From the NCBI RefSeq assembly GCF_017599385.1, contig NZ_JAGFPK010000001.1:1789399-1853398 (forward strand): a DNA stretch of 64,000 bases, written 5' to 3'. The stretch comes from Ciceribacter sp. L1K22 (GTDB lineage Bacteria; Pseudomonadota; Alphaproteobacteria; Rhizobiales; Rhizobiaceae). The notes under the pieces are model-generated. The model saw only the letters and a program-made list of their open reading frames with translations. It had not been told where the DNA came from and did not search any database. The position numbers and the translations under genes are program-made. How positions within the stretch are numbered: the stretch's first letter is position 1; each line of letters begins with the position of its first letter. Positions 24,526 to 33,961 of this stretch are shown one piece after another.

Positions 24526-25743
24526 TCAATCCTCTTCGGCGTCGGCGCGCGCGGCCGTCTGGATGTCGTTCAGCAGGTCGGGGAGGGCGCTCTGCACACG
24601 GTTCCAGCTTGGCATGAACGGCGTGGCGTTCGGGTTCTCGAGGTAGACGTTACCGGCATCGATCAGGTTGGCGGCGAAGAGCTCGACGGCCTGCTCCTCG
24701 CGGTGCCGGTCCGTCGTCAACCCGTTCATGCGGGCGTCGTGGTAATAGGTCTCGACCAGATCCAGCGCCGTCCGGAAATAGGTGGCCTTCAGCGTCCGGA
24801 ACGTGTCCTGGCTGAAGACGACGCCATCAGTTGCGAGCTTCCTGAACAACGCCTTGGTAATGTCGATCGACATGCGCGACAGTCCCTTGGCCTGGTCTTC
24901 TGGCGAAACCGGTTGATGCTTGTGGTCATAGGCGTCGGCGATGTCGACCTGGCAGATCGCGTTGCTGGAATAGTTGCGCCAGAGTTCCGACAGCACGCCG
25001 ATCTCCAGCCCCCAGTCGGACGGGATGCGGATGTCGGACAGCACGCGCGTCTGCATCGCGAACTCGCCGGCCAGCGGATAGCGGAAGGCCTTCAGGTAGT
25101 CGATGTAAGGATGATGCCCGATGACTCGTTCGAGGCTCAGAAGCAGCGGCGTCACCAGCAGGCGCGTCACGCGGCCGTTCAGCGTACGGTCCGCGATGCG
25201 CGGATAATATCCCTTGGAAAAGACGTAGGGGAACCTGGGGTTGGCCACCGGATAGACCAGTCTCGCCAGCATGTCTCGTGAATAGGTGACGATGTCGCAG
25301 TCGTGCAGCGCAACGACACCTTGAGCCCTCTGCGCCAGCACATAGCCCATGCAGAACCATACATTTCGTCCCTTGCCCGGCTGGTCCGGCGCGAGGTCCT
25401 CACCTGCCAGCTTGGCATCCACGTCCCGCATCCGGGGGCCGTCGTGCCAGAGGATGGTGTGTTTTTGCGGCAGCCGCGCAAAATAGCTTTTGGCATGGCG
25501 GAACTGGTCCCGGTCCGCCTGGTCGAGGCCGATGACGATTTCGGAGATGTAGGGAACCTGGGAAAGCTCGTCGAGAATGTTGCCGAGAGCGGGCGCTTCA
25601 AGCTCGGAGTAGAGCGATGGGAGGATGAGCGTTATCGGGTGAACCTGGGAGAAAACCGCGAGTTCTTTTTCCATGCGCTCTAGCGAGCGCTCACGAAGAT
25701 TGTGCAGCGTCGCAACGACGCCGTTCTGGTGAAAGTCAGCCAC
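24526..25743 (-). CDS. GT81-like glycosyltransferase, glucosyl-3-phosphoglycerate synthase-type
   Basis: 405 aa GT-A-fold glycosyltransferase. Nucleotide-sugar region ITLILPSLYSELEAPALGNI near residue 37, the metal-binding HDCD at 147-150, then SKGYYPRIADRTLNGRVTRLLVTPLL and YPLAGEFAMQTRVL, IPSDWGLEIGVL, which are the acceptor-loop and base motifs of GpgS-type enzymes. The neighbouring MPGP-like phosphatase supports a two-step synthesis of glucosyl- or mannosylglycerate, a compatible solute. The donor sugar cannot be decided by eye. It is the last gene of the rlmB group; gap to the phosphatase is 46 bp. Confidence 0.72.
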   Translation of the reverse strand: MADFHQNGVVATLHNLRERSLERMEKELAVFSQVHPITLILPSLYSELEAPALGNILDELSQVPYISEIVIGLDQADRDQFRHAKSYFARLPQKHTILWHDGPRMRDVDAKLAGEDLAPDQPGKGRNVWFCMGYVLAQRAQGVVALHDCDIVTYSRDMLARLVYPVANPRFPYVFSKGYYPRIADRTLNGRVTRLLVTPLLLSLERVIGHHPYIDYLKAFRYPLAGEFAMQTRVLSDIRIPSDWGLEIGVLSELWRNYSSNAICQVDIADAYDHKHQPVSPEDQAKGLSRMSIDITKALFRKLATDGVVFSQDTFRTLKATYFRTALDLVETYYHDARMNGLTTDRHREEQAVELFAANLIDAGNVYLENPNATPFMPSWNRVQSALPDLLNDIQTAARADAEED

Positions 25744-25789
25744 CTATCATGCCCCTTCTAGCTGGTGCGCGATCGCCGCCGCGCGGACG

Positions 25790-26560
25790 TCACCCCGTAA
25801 CGAGCTTCAAAATCATTTCGTTCCAACCGCTCGGCCCCGGAAGTGTCGAGCGGACAATAAAGCCTTTCCTTTCCCTCTCTGTGACGGGAAGGGGCGCGTG
25901 TGCCGGATTGGCGATGATCACCCCGGTGTCGGCAGCCTGCAGCATGGCGAGGTCGTTGGCTGCGTCACCCAGAGCAATCGTCGTGATCGCCGTCCCAGCC
26001 TCGCTGCCGTAGCGAGTGGCGATGTCCACCATTCGCTCGGCCTTCGAGGTTTTGGGCATGATGGTCAGAAACCGCCCGCCCTGCGTGGCCGTAAAGCCGG
26101 CATTATCCAGCCGCTCGAGAAAACCCGCTTTCTCGTCGGGTGTTCCGGTAAACAGTCCAGGTTCCGAGAACCGCCTTTGCCGTGCCCGTTCGGCGGCCTC
26201 GGTCGGCAGTCCCGTTCGCCGCGATACCTCGGCGGTGCTCCAGTCGCCGAACCCGGCAAACCGCTTGGAAAGGGCGGATGGCAGGGTCTCCAGAAAATTC
26301 CGGATGCGTGTATAGGTCTCGCGATCATCGGCGGACCCGTCACCGGTATGTGCCACACCGGCGCCGTTCTCCACAATCATCGGGAAATCGAGCCCCATCG
26401 CCGCAGCGATCGGACGCATCTCGGCCTCGGTCTTGCTGCTCGCGAGAACCAACGGAATATCAAGACGCGACAGGAGGTCGAGCGCTGGCCTTGCCGGAGA
26501 GAAATCGTAAGTCTCGTGGTCCAGCAGTGTCCCGTCGAGGTCCGAGAAGACGACGATCAT
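25790..26560 (-). CDS. HAD-IIB phosphatase, mannosyl-3-phosphoglycerate phosphatase family
   Basis: 256 aa HAD-superfamily phosphatase. Motif I is FSDLDGTLLD with nucleophile Asp7 and Asp9; motif II LASSKTEAEM; ENGAGV is the cap-side signature of the MPGP/YedP group; motif IV ALGDAANDLAML. It should dephosphorylate the hexosyl-3-phosphoglycerate made by the adjacent glycosyltransferase. Its ATG overlaps the rlmB stop by 4 bp (ATGA), so translation is coupled to the rRNA methyltransferase. Confidence 0.82.
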   Translation of the reverse strand: MIVVFSDLDGTLLDHETYDFSPARPALDLLSRLDIPLVLASSKTEAEMRPIAAAMGLDFPMIVENGAGVAHTGDGSADDRETYTRIRNFLETLPSALSKRFAGFGDWSTAEVSRRTGLPTEAAERARQRRFSEPGLFTGTPDEKAGFLERLDNAGFTATQGGRFLTIMPKTSKAERMVDIATRYGSEAGTAITTIALGDAANDLAMLQAADTGVIIANPAHAPLPVTERERKGFIVRSTLPGPSGWNEMILKLVTG

Positions 26561-27441
26561 GTCGCCGTCTTCTGGAGATACTGTCGGGTAGCGTAAAGCG
26601 CGATCGCAGCAGCGTTCGACACGTTGAGCGACTTGATCGCACCCGGCATGTCGAGTCGGGCAAGCGCATTCACCGTTTCTCTGGTTTTCTGTCGCAACCC
26701 CTTGCCTTCGGATCCGAGCACCAATGCGACCCGGTCGCCGGTCAGCGTCTCCTCCATGGGCGCAGGCCCTTCCGAGTCGAGGCCGACCGAGAAGAAGCCC
26801 AGTCCATGCAGCTCGCCAAGTGCATCCGAGAGGTTGGTCACCTGGATGTAGGGGATGAGTTCGAGCGCGCCGGACGCGGATTTCGCCAGCACGCCTGATT
26901 CGGTTGGGCTGTGTCTTTGCGTGGTTATGACGGCACCGGCGCCAAAGGCCACCGCTGAACGCATGATCGCCCCCACATTGTGGGGGTCGGTGACCTGGTC
27001 GAGCACGAGAATGAGCGGGCTTTCCTTTAGGGCCTCAAGGCGCCGAACCGGAAGCGGCCGCGTCTCGAGCATGACGCCCTGGTGGATCGCTTCGGGTCCG
27101 AGCACCTTGTCGATGTCCTGCGGCGATACAATCTCGACCGGGTAGGGCAGGTCACCGCTTTCGCCGATCTCCAGCCTGGCCATCGCGTTCTGCGTCACGG
27201 AGAGTTTGATAACTTTGCGGGCGGGGTTGTCGAGCGCGGCGCGCACGGTGTGCAGCCCGTAGAGATAGACCTGTTCCGGCGCCAGCTTCGGCGGCGTCCA
27301 GTTGGAGCCGGCGGCGGATTTGCGCTTTTGCGGCGGCGTCGGAATTTCGCCGCGCTCTCGCTTGGAGTCCCGTACCTGCCGGCGCAGTGTTGCGTAATGT
27401 GTGTCTCGGGCGGATTTGTCGTTTTTCGGGTCTTTGGCCAT
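26557..27441 (-). CDS. rlmB: 23S rRNA (guanosine-2'-O-)-methyltransferase RlmB (TrmH/SpoU family)
   Basis: SAM-dependent 2'-O-methylation of G2251 in 23S rRNA (E. coli numbering). 294 aa: a basic N-terminal extension (1-55, MAKDPKNDKSARDTHYATLR), substrate-binding domain (YLYGLHTVRAALDNP), then the SPOUT knot with LDQVTDPHNVGAIMRSA, LVLGSEGKGLRQ and SLNVSNAAAIALY. All three SpoU motifs are present. It is the first gene of a three-gene minus-strand operon with the sugar phosphatase and glycosyltransferase. Confidence 0.94.
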   Translation of the reverse strand: MAKDPKNDKSARDTHYATLRRQVRDSKRERGEIPTPPQKRKSAAGSNWTPPKLAPEQVYLYGLHTVRAALDNPARKVIKLSVTQNAMARLEIGESGDLPYPVEIVSPQDIDKVLGPEAIHQGVMLETRPLPVRRLEALKESPLILVLDQVTDPHNVGAIMRSAVAFGAGAVITTQRHSPTESGVLAKSASGALELIPYIQVTNLSDALGELHGLGFFSVGLDSEGPAPMEETLTGDRVALVLGSEGKGLRQKTRETVNALARLDMPGAIKSLNVSNAAAIALYATRQYLQKTAT

Positions 27442-27540
27442 GCCGCCTTATACCGCCCGCCAATCCGTGGGGATAGAGCCGATGCGATGGTCCGCTAAAA
27501 TCCTCGCGACGAAAAAATTGAAGCTTTCCGACTTGATCGT

Positions 27541-27569
27541 GTTGACATGGGCGGAGAGGGCCGTCATAT
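27541..27569 (+). promoter_or_regulatory. Predicted promoter of the tRNA-Tyr/tRNA-Gly/tuf transcript
   Basis: GTTGAC (27541-27546), 17 nt, TCATAT (27564-27569), a good match to the rhizobial CTTGAC-N17-CTATAT pattern; the -35 also reads as a perfect TTGACA. It lies about 78 bp before tRNA-Tyr in the gap that separates it from the divergent rlmB. Confidence 0.6.
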
Positions 27570-27646
27570 ACCCGCCGCAGATCGAAGGGGCCTGGCCCTG
27601 ACGGTCACGACTGACAAGCTTGGTCGCTTGATCCGGACGAAAGAAT

Positions 27647-27731
27647 GGAGAGATGCCCGAGTGGTTAAAGGGGACGGACTGTAAATCCGTTGGCTTCGCC
27701 TACGTTGGTTCAAATCCAACTCTCTCCACCA
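27647..27731 (+). tRNA. tRNA-Tyr (anticodon GUA)
   Basis: 85 nt class II tRNA with encoded CCA. Acceptor GGAGAGA/TCTCTCC, anticodon stem ACGGA/TCCGT around CTGTAAA (anticodon GTA), a long variable arm (TGGCTTCGCCTA), and T-arm GTTGGTTCAAATCCAAC. First tRNA of the Tyr-Gly pair ahead of tuf, as in the E. coli tRNA-tufB operon. Confidence 0.97.
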
Positions 27732-27752
27732 TTCGTTCTCGGATCGAACACC

Positions 27753-27826
27753 GCGGGTATAGCTCAATGGTAGAGCAGCAGCCTTCCAAGCTGAATACGC
27801 GGGTTCGATTCCCGCTACCCGCTCCA
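27753..27826 (+). tRNA. tRNA-Gly (anticodon UCC)
   Basis: 74 nt with encoded CCA. Acceptor GCGGGTA/TACCCGC, D-arm AGCTCAATGGTAGAGC, anticodon loop CTTCCAA (anticodon TCC), T-arm GCGGGTTCGATTCCCGC. It lies 21 bp after tRNA-Tyr and 211 bp before tuf, probably in one precursor RNA. The gap to tuf holds no gene. Confidence 0.97.
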
Positions 27827-28037
27827 CTCTCTTCATTGATTTTTATTTGAAAACGCCACTGGAGCGCTTATCTGAGCGTCTTCACCAGGGTTGGCGTTTG
27901 TTCGCCGTTTTGCGGATCGCCCGCCCGCCGGACCGGCTCCGCAAATAGGTCTTGCGCAATCGGTACGAAAGCCTTAAACGGCGGGACCAAACCGGTTCGC
28001 CGGGTCAACCTCTTTTCGATCAGTAGGAAGCATTCAA

Positions 28038-29213
<1,176 letters not shown>

Positions 29214-29257
29214 ATAATCGAGCGAAGAGGCCGAAAGCTGCCGACGCCTTCAAGCAG

Positions 29258-29285
29258 TGCAAATGGCGCGCAAGCGCGATTTGCA
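29258..29285. repeat. Imperfect palindrome between the two tuf tails
   Basis: TGCAAATGGCGC and GCGCGATTTGCA form a 12-bp stem with one G-G mismatch and a GCAA (GNRA-type) loop. It lies inside the 84-bp sequence that separates the two tuf 3' ends. A second, smaller hairpin (TCGATTATT/AATAATCGA, loop GAATA) spans the tuf stop codon at 29199-29221. Confidence 0.7.
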
Positions 29286-29287
29286 CC

Positions 29288-29321
29288 CGGCGCCGGCATC
29301 GTCGCTTCGATCATCGAGTAA
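29288..29321 (+). repeat. tuf: 24-bp direct repeat, right copy, with remnant tuf 3' end
   Basis: This copy continues into CATCGAGTAA, so 29288-29321 reproduces the last 34 bases of the second tuf gene including its stop. It is not translated in place, because tuf copy 1 has already stopped at 29213. The offset between repeats is 108 bp. Confidence 0.9.
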
Positions 29322-29343
29322 GTCTTTCCCTTAAGGGATCGCG

Positions 29344-29374
29344 AAAGCCCCGCCGGCGACGGCGGGGCTTTTTT
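29344..29374 (+). terminator. Intrinsic terminator after tuf copy 1
   Basis: AAAGCCCCGCC / GGCGGGGCTTT, an 11-bp stem with loop GGCGAC, followed by a six-T run. It sits after the remnant tuf tail and should end the tRNA-tuf transcript. Confidence 0.92.
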
Positions 29375-29547
29375 GTTTGCGGTCTCAGGTGTTTTCGACG
29401 CTTCTGCCACACCTCGCATGAGAACATGCTGCGGTGCGAAATTTAGCAATGGTCAAATGACGCTGGAGGGTTATACTCGAACGCATTGATCCGCCGCATC
29501 GGGTTCTCCCGAATGCATGTTCGGCAGTTTGAAAACGGTTTTCCGAT

Positions 29548-30207
29548 ATGGCTGTTATGGTGAGAGCGACAAGGGTCGCGCTCTGCGGCATATCTTTGTT
29601 TGTCGCCCAAACATTTTCCGCAATGGCTGACGAGGGGCTGCTCATCTGGGGCGCCTCGAAAGGCGGCGAAAACGCCGCGAACTTCAGGGCCGGTTTCGTC
29701 GTTCCTGTTCGCTACGATCCGACTGTGGTGGCGATGACGACCCTGTCGGGTAACGAGGACGGCGCCTTCGATCCCGCATCCGTACCGTTGTTCCTCACCG
29801 CGTCTCTTCGACTTACCAGCGCTCGTGCGCTGGAATACGGACGGCTTTCGCGTCTGGAGATGCGTGTCGATGCGCGCGCGGCGGCCGGAGAACTGAAACT
29901 CGAACAGAAGCGAACGTGGCTAACGGGAACGAGGTACGAGGTAAGAGGCACCCGCGTTGTGCGCTTGACGGTGTCCGCCGTTGAAGCTGCCGGCGTGCAG
30001 GCAAGTCAGATGGTCGAGCTCGACCTAGAGCGATTTCGCACGACATTGTCGACGACGGCCCGCTATGACATCGACTCGCGCGGCCCCGAAACGTCTCTTC
30101 GCATCAGCCGTGGTTTCGGCGACGCACTGACTGTGGGTCTTTCGGTCTCCGAACCGCTGCGGCACGCCCGTCCCTCGCTCGATGCCCGCTATACCCGCTC
30201 CTGGTGA
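29548..30207 (+). CDS. Exported protein of unknown function, possible surface beta-protein
   Basis: 219 aa. Signal peptide about residues 1-27 (VALCGISLFVAQTFSAMA). The mature part has alternating strands (NFRAGFVVPVRYDP, LKLEQKRTWLTGTRYEVRGTRVVRLTV, DALTVGLSVSEP) and ends in the aromatic residue Trp, which recalls outer-membrane beta-barrels but is not proof. I recognise no family. It lies between the tuf terminator and a dehydrogenase gene, in a stretch that separates tuf from tRNA-Trp/secE. The 334 bp before it hold the tuf scar and terminator. Confidence 0.65.
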   Translation: MAVMVRATRVALCGISLFVAQTFSAMADEGLLIWGASKGGENAANFRAGFVVPVRYDPTVVAMTTLSGNEDGAFDPASVPLFLTASLRLTSARALEYGRLSRLEMRVDARAAAGELKLEQKRTWLTGTRYEVRGTRVVRLTVSAVEAAGVQASQMVELDLERFRTTLSTTARYDIDSRGPETSLRISRGFGDALTVGLSVSEPLRHARPSLDARYTRSW

Positions 30208-30337
30208 CGGGAACCACGCGGCGCCGGGTGCCGCATGTGGTAAAGACACCATTCAATCTGCTATCCACGAAAACTCGATGATGACGATGAGCCCGGCCTT
30301 CTCCGCGAACGGCCGTGCCGAAGGGAGGATATAGGTG

Positions 30338-31231
30338 ATGACCAAACGCGTTCTTTTTACCGGGGGCTCCGGCAAGGCCGGGCGTCATGCGGTTGCATGG
30401 CTTCTTAACGCCGGCTACCAGGTGCACAATATCGACCTCGTGCCGCTCGATCTGCCGGGCGTCACCAATCTCACGGTCGACATCACCGATTCGGGTCAGG
30501 TCTTTAACGCGCTCTCTATGCACACGGACTTTGCCGACCTAGAACACGGCAAGGGTGTTCAGCCGTTCGACGCGGTCGTGCATTTCGCGGCCGTTCCGCG
30601 CATTCTCATCCGGCCCGACAACGTCACCTTCCAGGCCAATGTGATGGGCACCTACAACGTCATCGAGGCGGCCGTGAAACTCGGGATCCGCAAGATCGTC
30701 ATTGCCTCCAGCGAGACGACCTACGGCATCTGCTTCGCGGAAGGCCATCGCGATCCGCACTCTCTTCCCTTCGATGAAGATTACGATGTCAACCCGATGG
30801 ACAGCTACGGCCTGTCCAAGGTCGTCAACGAAAAGACGGCGCGCGCCTTTGCCGAGCGAACCGGCGCCGACATCTATGCGCTGCGAATCGGCAATGTCAT
30901 CGAACCGCACGAATATGACCGGTTCCCTGATTTCGTCGCTCGCCCCGAGACCCGTCTGCGCAATGCCTGGTGCTACATCGACGCCCGCGATCTCGGCCAG
31001 ATCGTCCATCTGTGCCTTGAGAAGAGCGGCCTCGGCTACCAGGTCTTCAACGCCACGAACGACACCGTCACCGCCGATGTCACGACCCGCGCACTGGCCG
31101 AGCGCTTCTTCCCCGGCGTTCCCTTTCACCGGGATGTGGAGGGCGACGAGGCGCTGATTTCCAATCGCAAGATCCGTGAGGTCCTTGGTTTCAGGGAAGA
31201 GCATAACTGGCGGAAATATGTGAAGGTTTGA
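30338..31231 (+). CDS. NAD-dependent epimerase/dehydratase (extended SDR)
   Basis: 297 aa extended short-chain dehydrogenase. Rossmann motif TGGSGKAGRH at 8-17, DAVVHFAAVPR near 85, SSETTYG near 120, and the catalytic Tyr-x-x-x-Lys in DSYGLSKVVNEK. Extended SDRs act on nucleotide sugars or uronates; the substrate is unknown. ATG 30338 was preferred to the adjacent GTG 30335; GGGAGG upstream is the ribosome site. It lies 130 bp after the exported protein and before tRNA-Trp. Confidence 0.9.
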   Translation: MTKRVLFTGGSGKAGRHAVAWLLNAGYQVHNIDLVPLDLPGVTNLTVDITDSGQVFNALSMHTDFADLEHGKGVQPFDAVVHFAAVPRILIRPDNVTFQANVMGTYNVIEAAVKLGIRKIVIASSETTYGICFAEGHRDPHSLPFDEDYDVNPMDSYGLSKVVNEKTARAFAERTGADIYALRIGNVIEPHEYDRFPDFVARPETRLRNAWCYIDARDLGQIVHLCLEKSGLGYQVFNATNDTVTADVTTRALAERFFPGVPFHRDVEGDEALISNRKIREVLGFREEHNWRKYVKV

Positions 31232-31300
31232 GGCGAGGGCGGTTTGGCCGCCTTTGGCTCGGAGGGCTGCAAGAAAATTCCCTGCAGGAAGTCGAATAGG

Positions 31301-31330
31301 CTTGTCATCCTCTTTTAAACTGAATAATAA
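31301..31330 (+). promoter_or_regulatory. Predicted promoter of tRNA-Trp/secE/nusG
   Basis: TTGTCA (31302-31307), 17 nt, TAATAA (31325-31330), the -35 also reading CTTGTC. The start would be near 31337, about 27 nt before mature tRNA-Trp. It probably drives the tRNA and secE-nusG together. Confidence 0.6.
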
Positions 31331-31363
31331 CGCGCACGTTCTCGTCCCTTGGGCGAGACGGTT

Positions 31364-31439
<76 letters not shown>

Positions 31440-31608
31440 TTTCTCCTTCTGGCGCGCAGGTCGCGACGGCAGGAGGAAAAGTTGGCTTTCGTACAATTCC
31501 CTCTTGTGGAAGCGGACGAGGGTCGTTATGTAGACCCAAAACAGACACGCGGTGCGTGGGGCTGAGTACGTCGGCTTTACGCGCCGTATATGCGTGAGCA
31601 AATACAAG

Positions 31609-31809
31609 ATGGCATCCAAGGCAAATCCATTCGCGTTTCTGCAGCAGGTTCGCTCCGAGACGTCGAAAGTAACGTGGCCCTCGCGCCGCGAGACGATGAT
31701 CTCGACGGCTATGGTTCTCGCCATGGTGATTTTTGCCGCGCTGTTCTTCTTTGCTGCCGACCAGCTGATTGGCTGGCTCATCAGCTTCGTGCTGAGTGTT
31801 GGCAACTAA
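31609..31809 (+). CDS. secE: Preprotein translocase subunit SecE
   Basis: Small essential subunit that clamps SecY in the translocon. 66 aa with the single-helix form usual outside enterobacteria: conserved amphipathic VRSETSKVTWPSRRETMIST, then one membrane helix (MVLAMVIFAALFFFAADQLI). ATG 31609 gives the standard N-terminus MASKANPFAF; an upstream GTG at 31594 is possible but less likely. nusG follows by 15 bp. Confidence 0.96.
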   Translation: MASKANPFAFLQQVRSETSKVTWPSRRETMISTAMVLAMVIFAALFFFAADQLIGWLISFVLSVGN

Positions 31810-31824
31810 TCTGCGGAGATAGAC

Positions 31825-32355
31825 ATGGCGGCACGTTGGTACATCGTCCACGCGTATTCGAATTTCGAGAAGAAGGTCGCGGAGGATATCGAGAATAAGG
31901 CTCGGCAGAAGGGTCTGACCCATCTGTTTGAAAAGATTCTCGTTCCGACCGAAAAGGTGGTTGAAGTGCGGCGCGGCCGCAAGGTCGACAGCGAACGCAA
32001 GTTCTTCCCCGGCTATGTGCTGGTGCGGGCGAACCTGACGGATGAGGCCTATCACCTGATCAAGAATACCCCGAAGGTTACCGGCTTCCTCGGTTCCGAC
32101 AATAAGCCGGTTCCGATTCCGGATTTCGAGGCTGAGCGCATTCTGGGCCAGGTCCAGGAAGGTGTGGAGCGTCCGAAGTCGTCGGTATCTTTCGAAATCG
32201 GCGAGCAGGTTCGCGTCTCCGACGGTCCTTTCGCCTCGTTCAACGGTGTCGTCCAGGATGTGGACGAAGAGCGCTCGCGCCTCAAGGTCGAGGTTTCGAT
32301 CTTCGGTCGCGCCACGCCGGTCGAGCTGGAATACGGTCAGGTCGAGAAGGTCTGA
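31825..32355 (+). CDS. nusG: Transcription termination/antitermination factor NusG
   Basis: Binds RNA polymerase to raise processivity and couples it to ribosomes or Rho. 176 aa: NGN domain from MAARWYIVHAYSNFEKKVAE through FPGYVLVRANLTDEAYHLIK, and a C-terminal KOW domain (IGEQVRVSDGPFASFNGVVQ). It follows secE and precedes rplK, the common bacterial order. Confidence 0.98.
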   Translation: MAARWYIVHAYSNFEKKVAEDIENKARQKGLTHLFEKILVPTEKVVEVRRGRKVDSERKFFPGYVLVRANLTDEAYHLIKNTPKVTGFLGSDNKPVPIPDFEAERILGQVQEGVERPKSSVSFEIGEQVRVSDGPFASFNGVVQDVDEERSRLKVEVSIFGRATPVELEYGQVEKV

Positions 32356-32499
32356 TCGGTGAGGGGAGGGTAACCTCCCGGACCGCGTGGGAGGAAGGTG
32401 GCCTGAAGCCGGGTCGCTGGACCGTACCACGCAACCGCAGCCGCCAGCTGACGCTGGCATAATGGGCCGGGCAACCGGTCTGAAGTGAAAGGCAGAGAA
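32356..32499 (+). promoter_or_regulatory. Leader of rplK-rplA (probable L1 autoregulation region)
   Basis: A 144-nt gap containing the hairpin GGGAGG-GTAA-CCTCCC at 32364-32379 and a further GC-rich stretch. In E. coli, L1 represses rplKA by binding the rplK leader. Position suggests the same here, but I could not identify the L1-site fold with certainty. Confidence 0.4.
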
Positions 32500-32931
32500 A
32501 TGGCTAAGAAAATTGCAGGCCAGCTCAAGCTGCAGGTCAAGGCAGGATCGGCAAACCCGTCCCCGCCGATTGGTCCTGCGCTCGGTCAGCGTGGCATCAA
32601 CATCATGGAATTCTGCAAGGCGTTCAACGCCGCAACGCAGGAAATGGAAAAGGGTATGCCGATCCCGGTCGTCATTACCTACTACCAGGACAAGTCCTTC
32701 ACCTTCATCATGAAGCAGCCTCCGGTCAGCTACTGGCTGAAGAAGGAAGCGAAGATCACCTCGGGTTCGAAGACCCCGGGCAAGGGCGCCAAGGCCGGCA
32801 CCCTGACCAAGGCTCAGGTCAAGTCGATTGCCGAAGCCAAGATGAAGGATTTGAACGCCGCCGACATCGAAGGCGCAATGGCCATGATCGAGGGCTCTGC
32901 CCGCGCCATGGGCCTGGAAGTGGTAGGTTGA
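32500..32931 (+). CDS. rplK: 50S ribosomal protein L11
   Basis: 143 aa. Binds 23S rRNA at the GTPase centre with L10/L12. N-terminal Pro-rich switch ([20 protein letters not shown]), then the RNA-binding C-terminal domain ([20 protein letters not shown]). The ATG at 32500 gives MAKKIAGQ; an in-frame start five codons earlier is unlikely. rplA starts 2 bp downstream. Confidence 0.98.
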   Translation: MAKKIAGQLKLQVKAGSANPSPPIGPALGQRGINIMEFCKAFNAATQEMEKGMPIPVVITYYQDKSFTFIMKQPPVSYWLKKEAKITSGSKTPGKGAKAGTLTKAQVKSIAEAKMKDLNAADIEGAMAMIEGSARAMGLEVVG

Positions 32932-32933
32932 TC

Positions 32934-33629
32934 ATGGCTAAGCTCGCAAAGCGTCTTCAGAAGATCCGCGAAGGTGTCGACCCGACCAAGCTGGTTGGTC
33001 TTTCCGACGCGATCAAGGCCGTCAAGGAACGCGCCACCGCCAAGTTCGATGAGACCATCGAAATCGCGATGAATCTCGGGGTCGACCCGCGCCACGCTGA
33101 CCAGATGGTCCGCGGCGTCGTCAACCTGCCGAACGGCACTGGCCGTGACGTTCGCGTCGCTGTCTTCGCTCGTGGCGCCAAGGCTGACGAAGCCAAGGCC
33201 GCTGGTGCCGACATCGTCGGTGCCGAAGAACTGGTCGAGATCGTCCAGGGCGGCAAGATCGATTTCGATCGTTGCATTGCCACCCCGGACATGATGCCGC
33301 TCGTCGGTCGCCTCGGTAAGGTTCTCGGCCCCCGTGGTATGATGCCGAACCCGAAGGTCGGCACGGTTACGATGGACGTCACGGGTGCCGTCAAGGCTTC
33401 CAAGGGCGGCGCCGTCGAGTTCCGCGTCGAGAAGGCCGGTATCGTGCACGCCGGTATCGGCAAGGCTTCCTTCGACGCCAAGGCGCTCGAAGAAAACATC
33501 AAAGCCTTTGCTGACGCTGTCATCAAGGCAAAGCCGACCGGTGCGAAGGGCAACTACGTCAAGCGCGTCGCCATTTCGTCGACCATGGGCGTCGGCGTGA
33601 AGGTCGACCCGTCGTCGGTCACGGCCTGA
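32934..33629 (+). CDS. rplA: 50S ribosomal protein L1
   Basis: 231 aa. Forms the L1 stalk at the E-site and represses its own operon. Conserved blocks: [36 protein letters not shown] and [20 protein letters not shown]. It is tightly coupled to rplK (2 bp gap) and followed by a 332-nt gap with several hairpins before rplJ. Confidence 0.98.
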   Translation: MAKLAKRLQKIREGVDPTKLVGLSDAIKAVKERATAKFDETIEIAMNLGVDPRHADQMVRGVVNLPNGTGRDVRVAVFARGAKADEAKAAGADIVGAEELVEIVQGGKIDFDRCIATPDMMPLVGRLGKVLGPRGMMPNPKVGTVTMDVTGAVKASKGGAVEFRVEKAGIVHAGIGKASFDAKALEENIKAFADAVIKAKPTGAKGNYVKRVAISSTMGVGVKVDPSSVTA

Positions 33630-33636
33630 TTTATTG

Positions 33637-33704
33637 CCGGGCTTCGGCCCGGTCGAAAGAATTCCCGGTCCTTCGGGGCCGGGAATGTCCGGTTTAAAAC
33701 CCGG
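33637..33704 (+). promoter_or_regulatory. Three consecutive hairpins between rplA and rplJ
   Basis: First: CCGGGC-TTCG-GCCCGG (33637-33652). Second: ATTCCCGGTCC-TTCG-GGGCCGGGAAT (33661-33686), one G-T pair. Third: CCGG-N8-CCGG (33689-33704). UUCG loops make the first two very stable. No T-run follows, so they are more likely mRNA-stabilising or processing stems than terminators. Confidence 0.6.
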
Positions 33705-33961
33705 GCACTCCTGTCCGAGATTGCAGGTGGCCTACGGCCTTAATTCTTCCTGCATGAGACGGGTAAGAACGAATTTTGAAACGTCTGACGACGTGTTGAT
33801 GTTCGGTTCGAGCCTTGTGTGCCTTGTGCCTGGTGCTTCGGTTCCAGAGCGAGGGGACAGGATCCTCAAGCGCCGCTTGGGATCTGACGTTGAGTTGATC
33901 CCTCGGGGCAAAAGGCAACCCGACAGGGCCAGGAGTTGGTCCTGTCAACTGGAGACAGACA
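33705..33961 (+). promoter_or_regulatory. Leader of rplJ-rplL (probable L10 leader)
   Basis: No gene is seen here. The last 120 nt before the rplJ start are rich in local pairing (for example GGACAGG and CCTGTC near 33855 and 33943). L10-L12 complexes bind the rplJ leader in many bacteria to repress it, and this is the likely site. The start codon GTG of rplJ fits a translation-controlled gene. No detailed fold was worked out. Confidence 0.45.

Noticed and set aside
29389-29547. Possible small gene or antisense frame between the tuf terminator and the exported protein
   Set aside because: No ribosome site and no coding character; probably the promoter region of the downstream gene.
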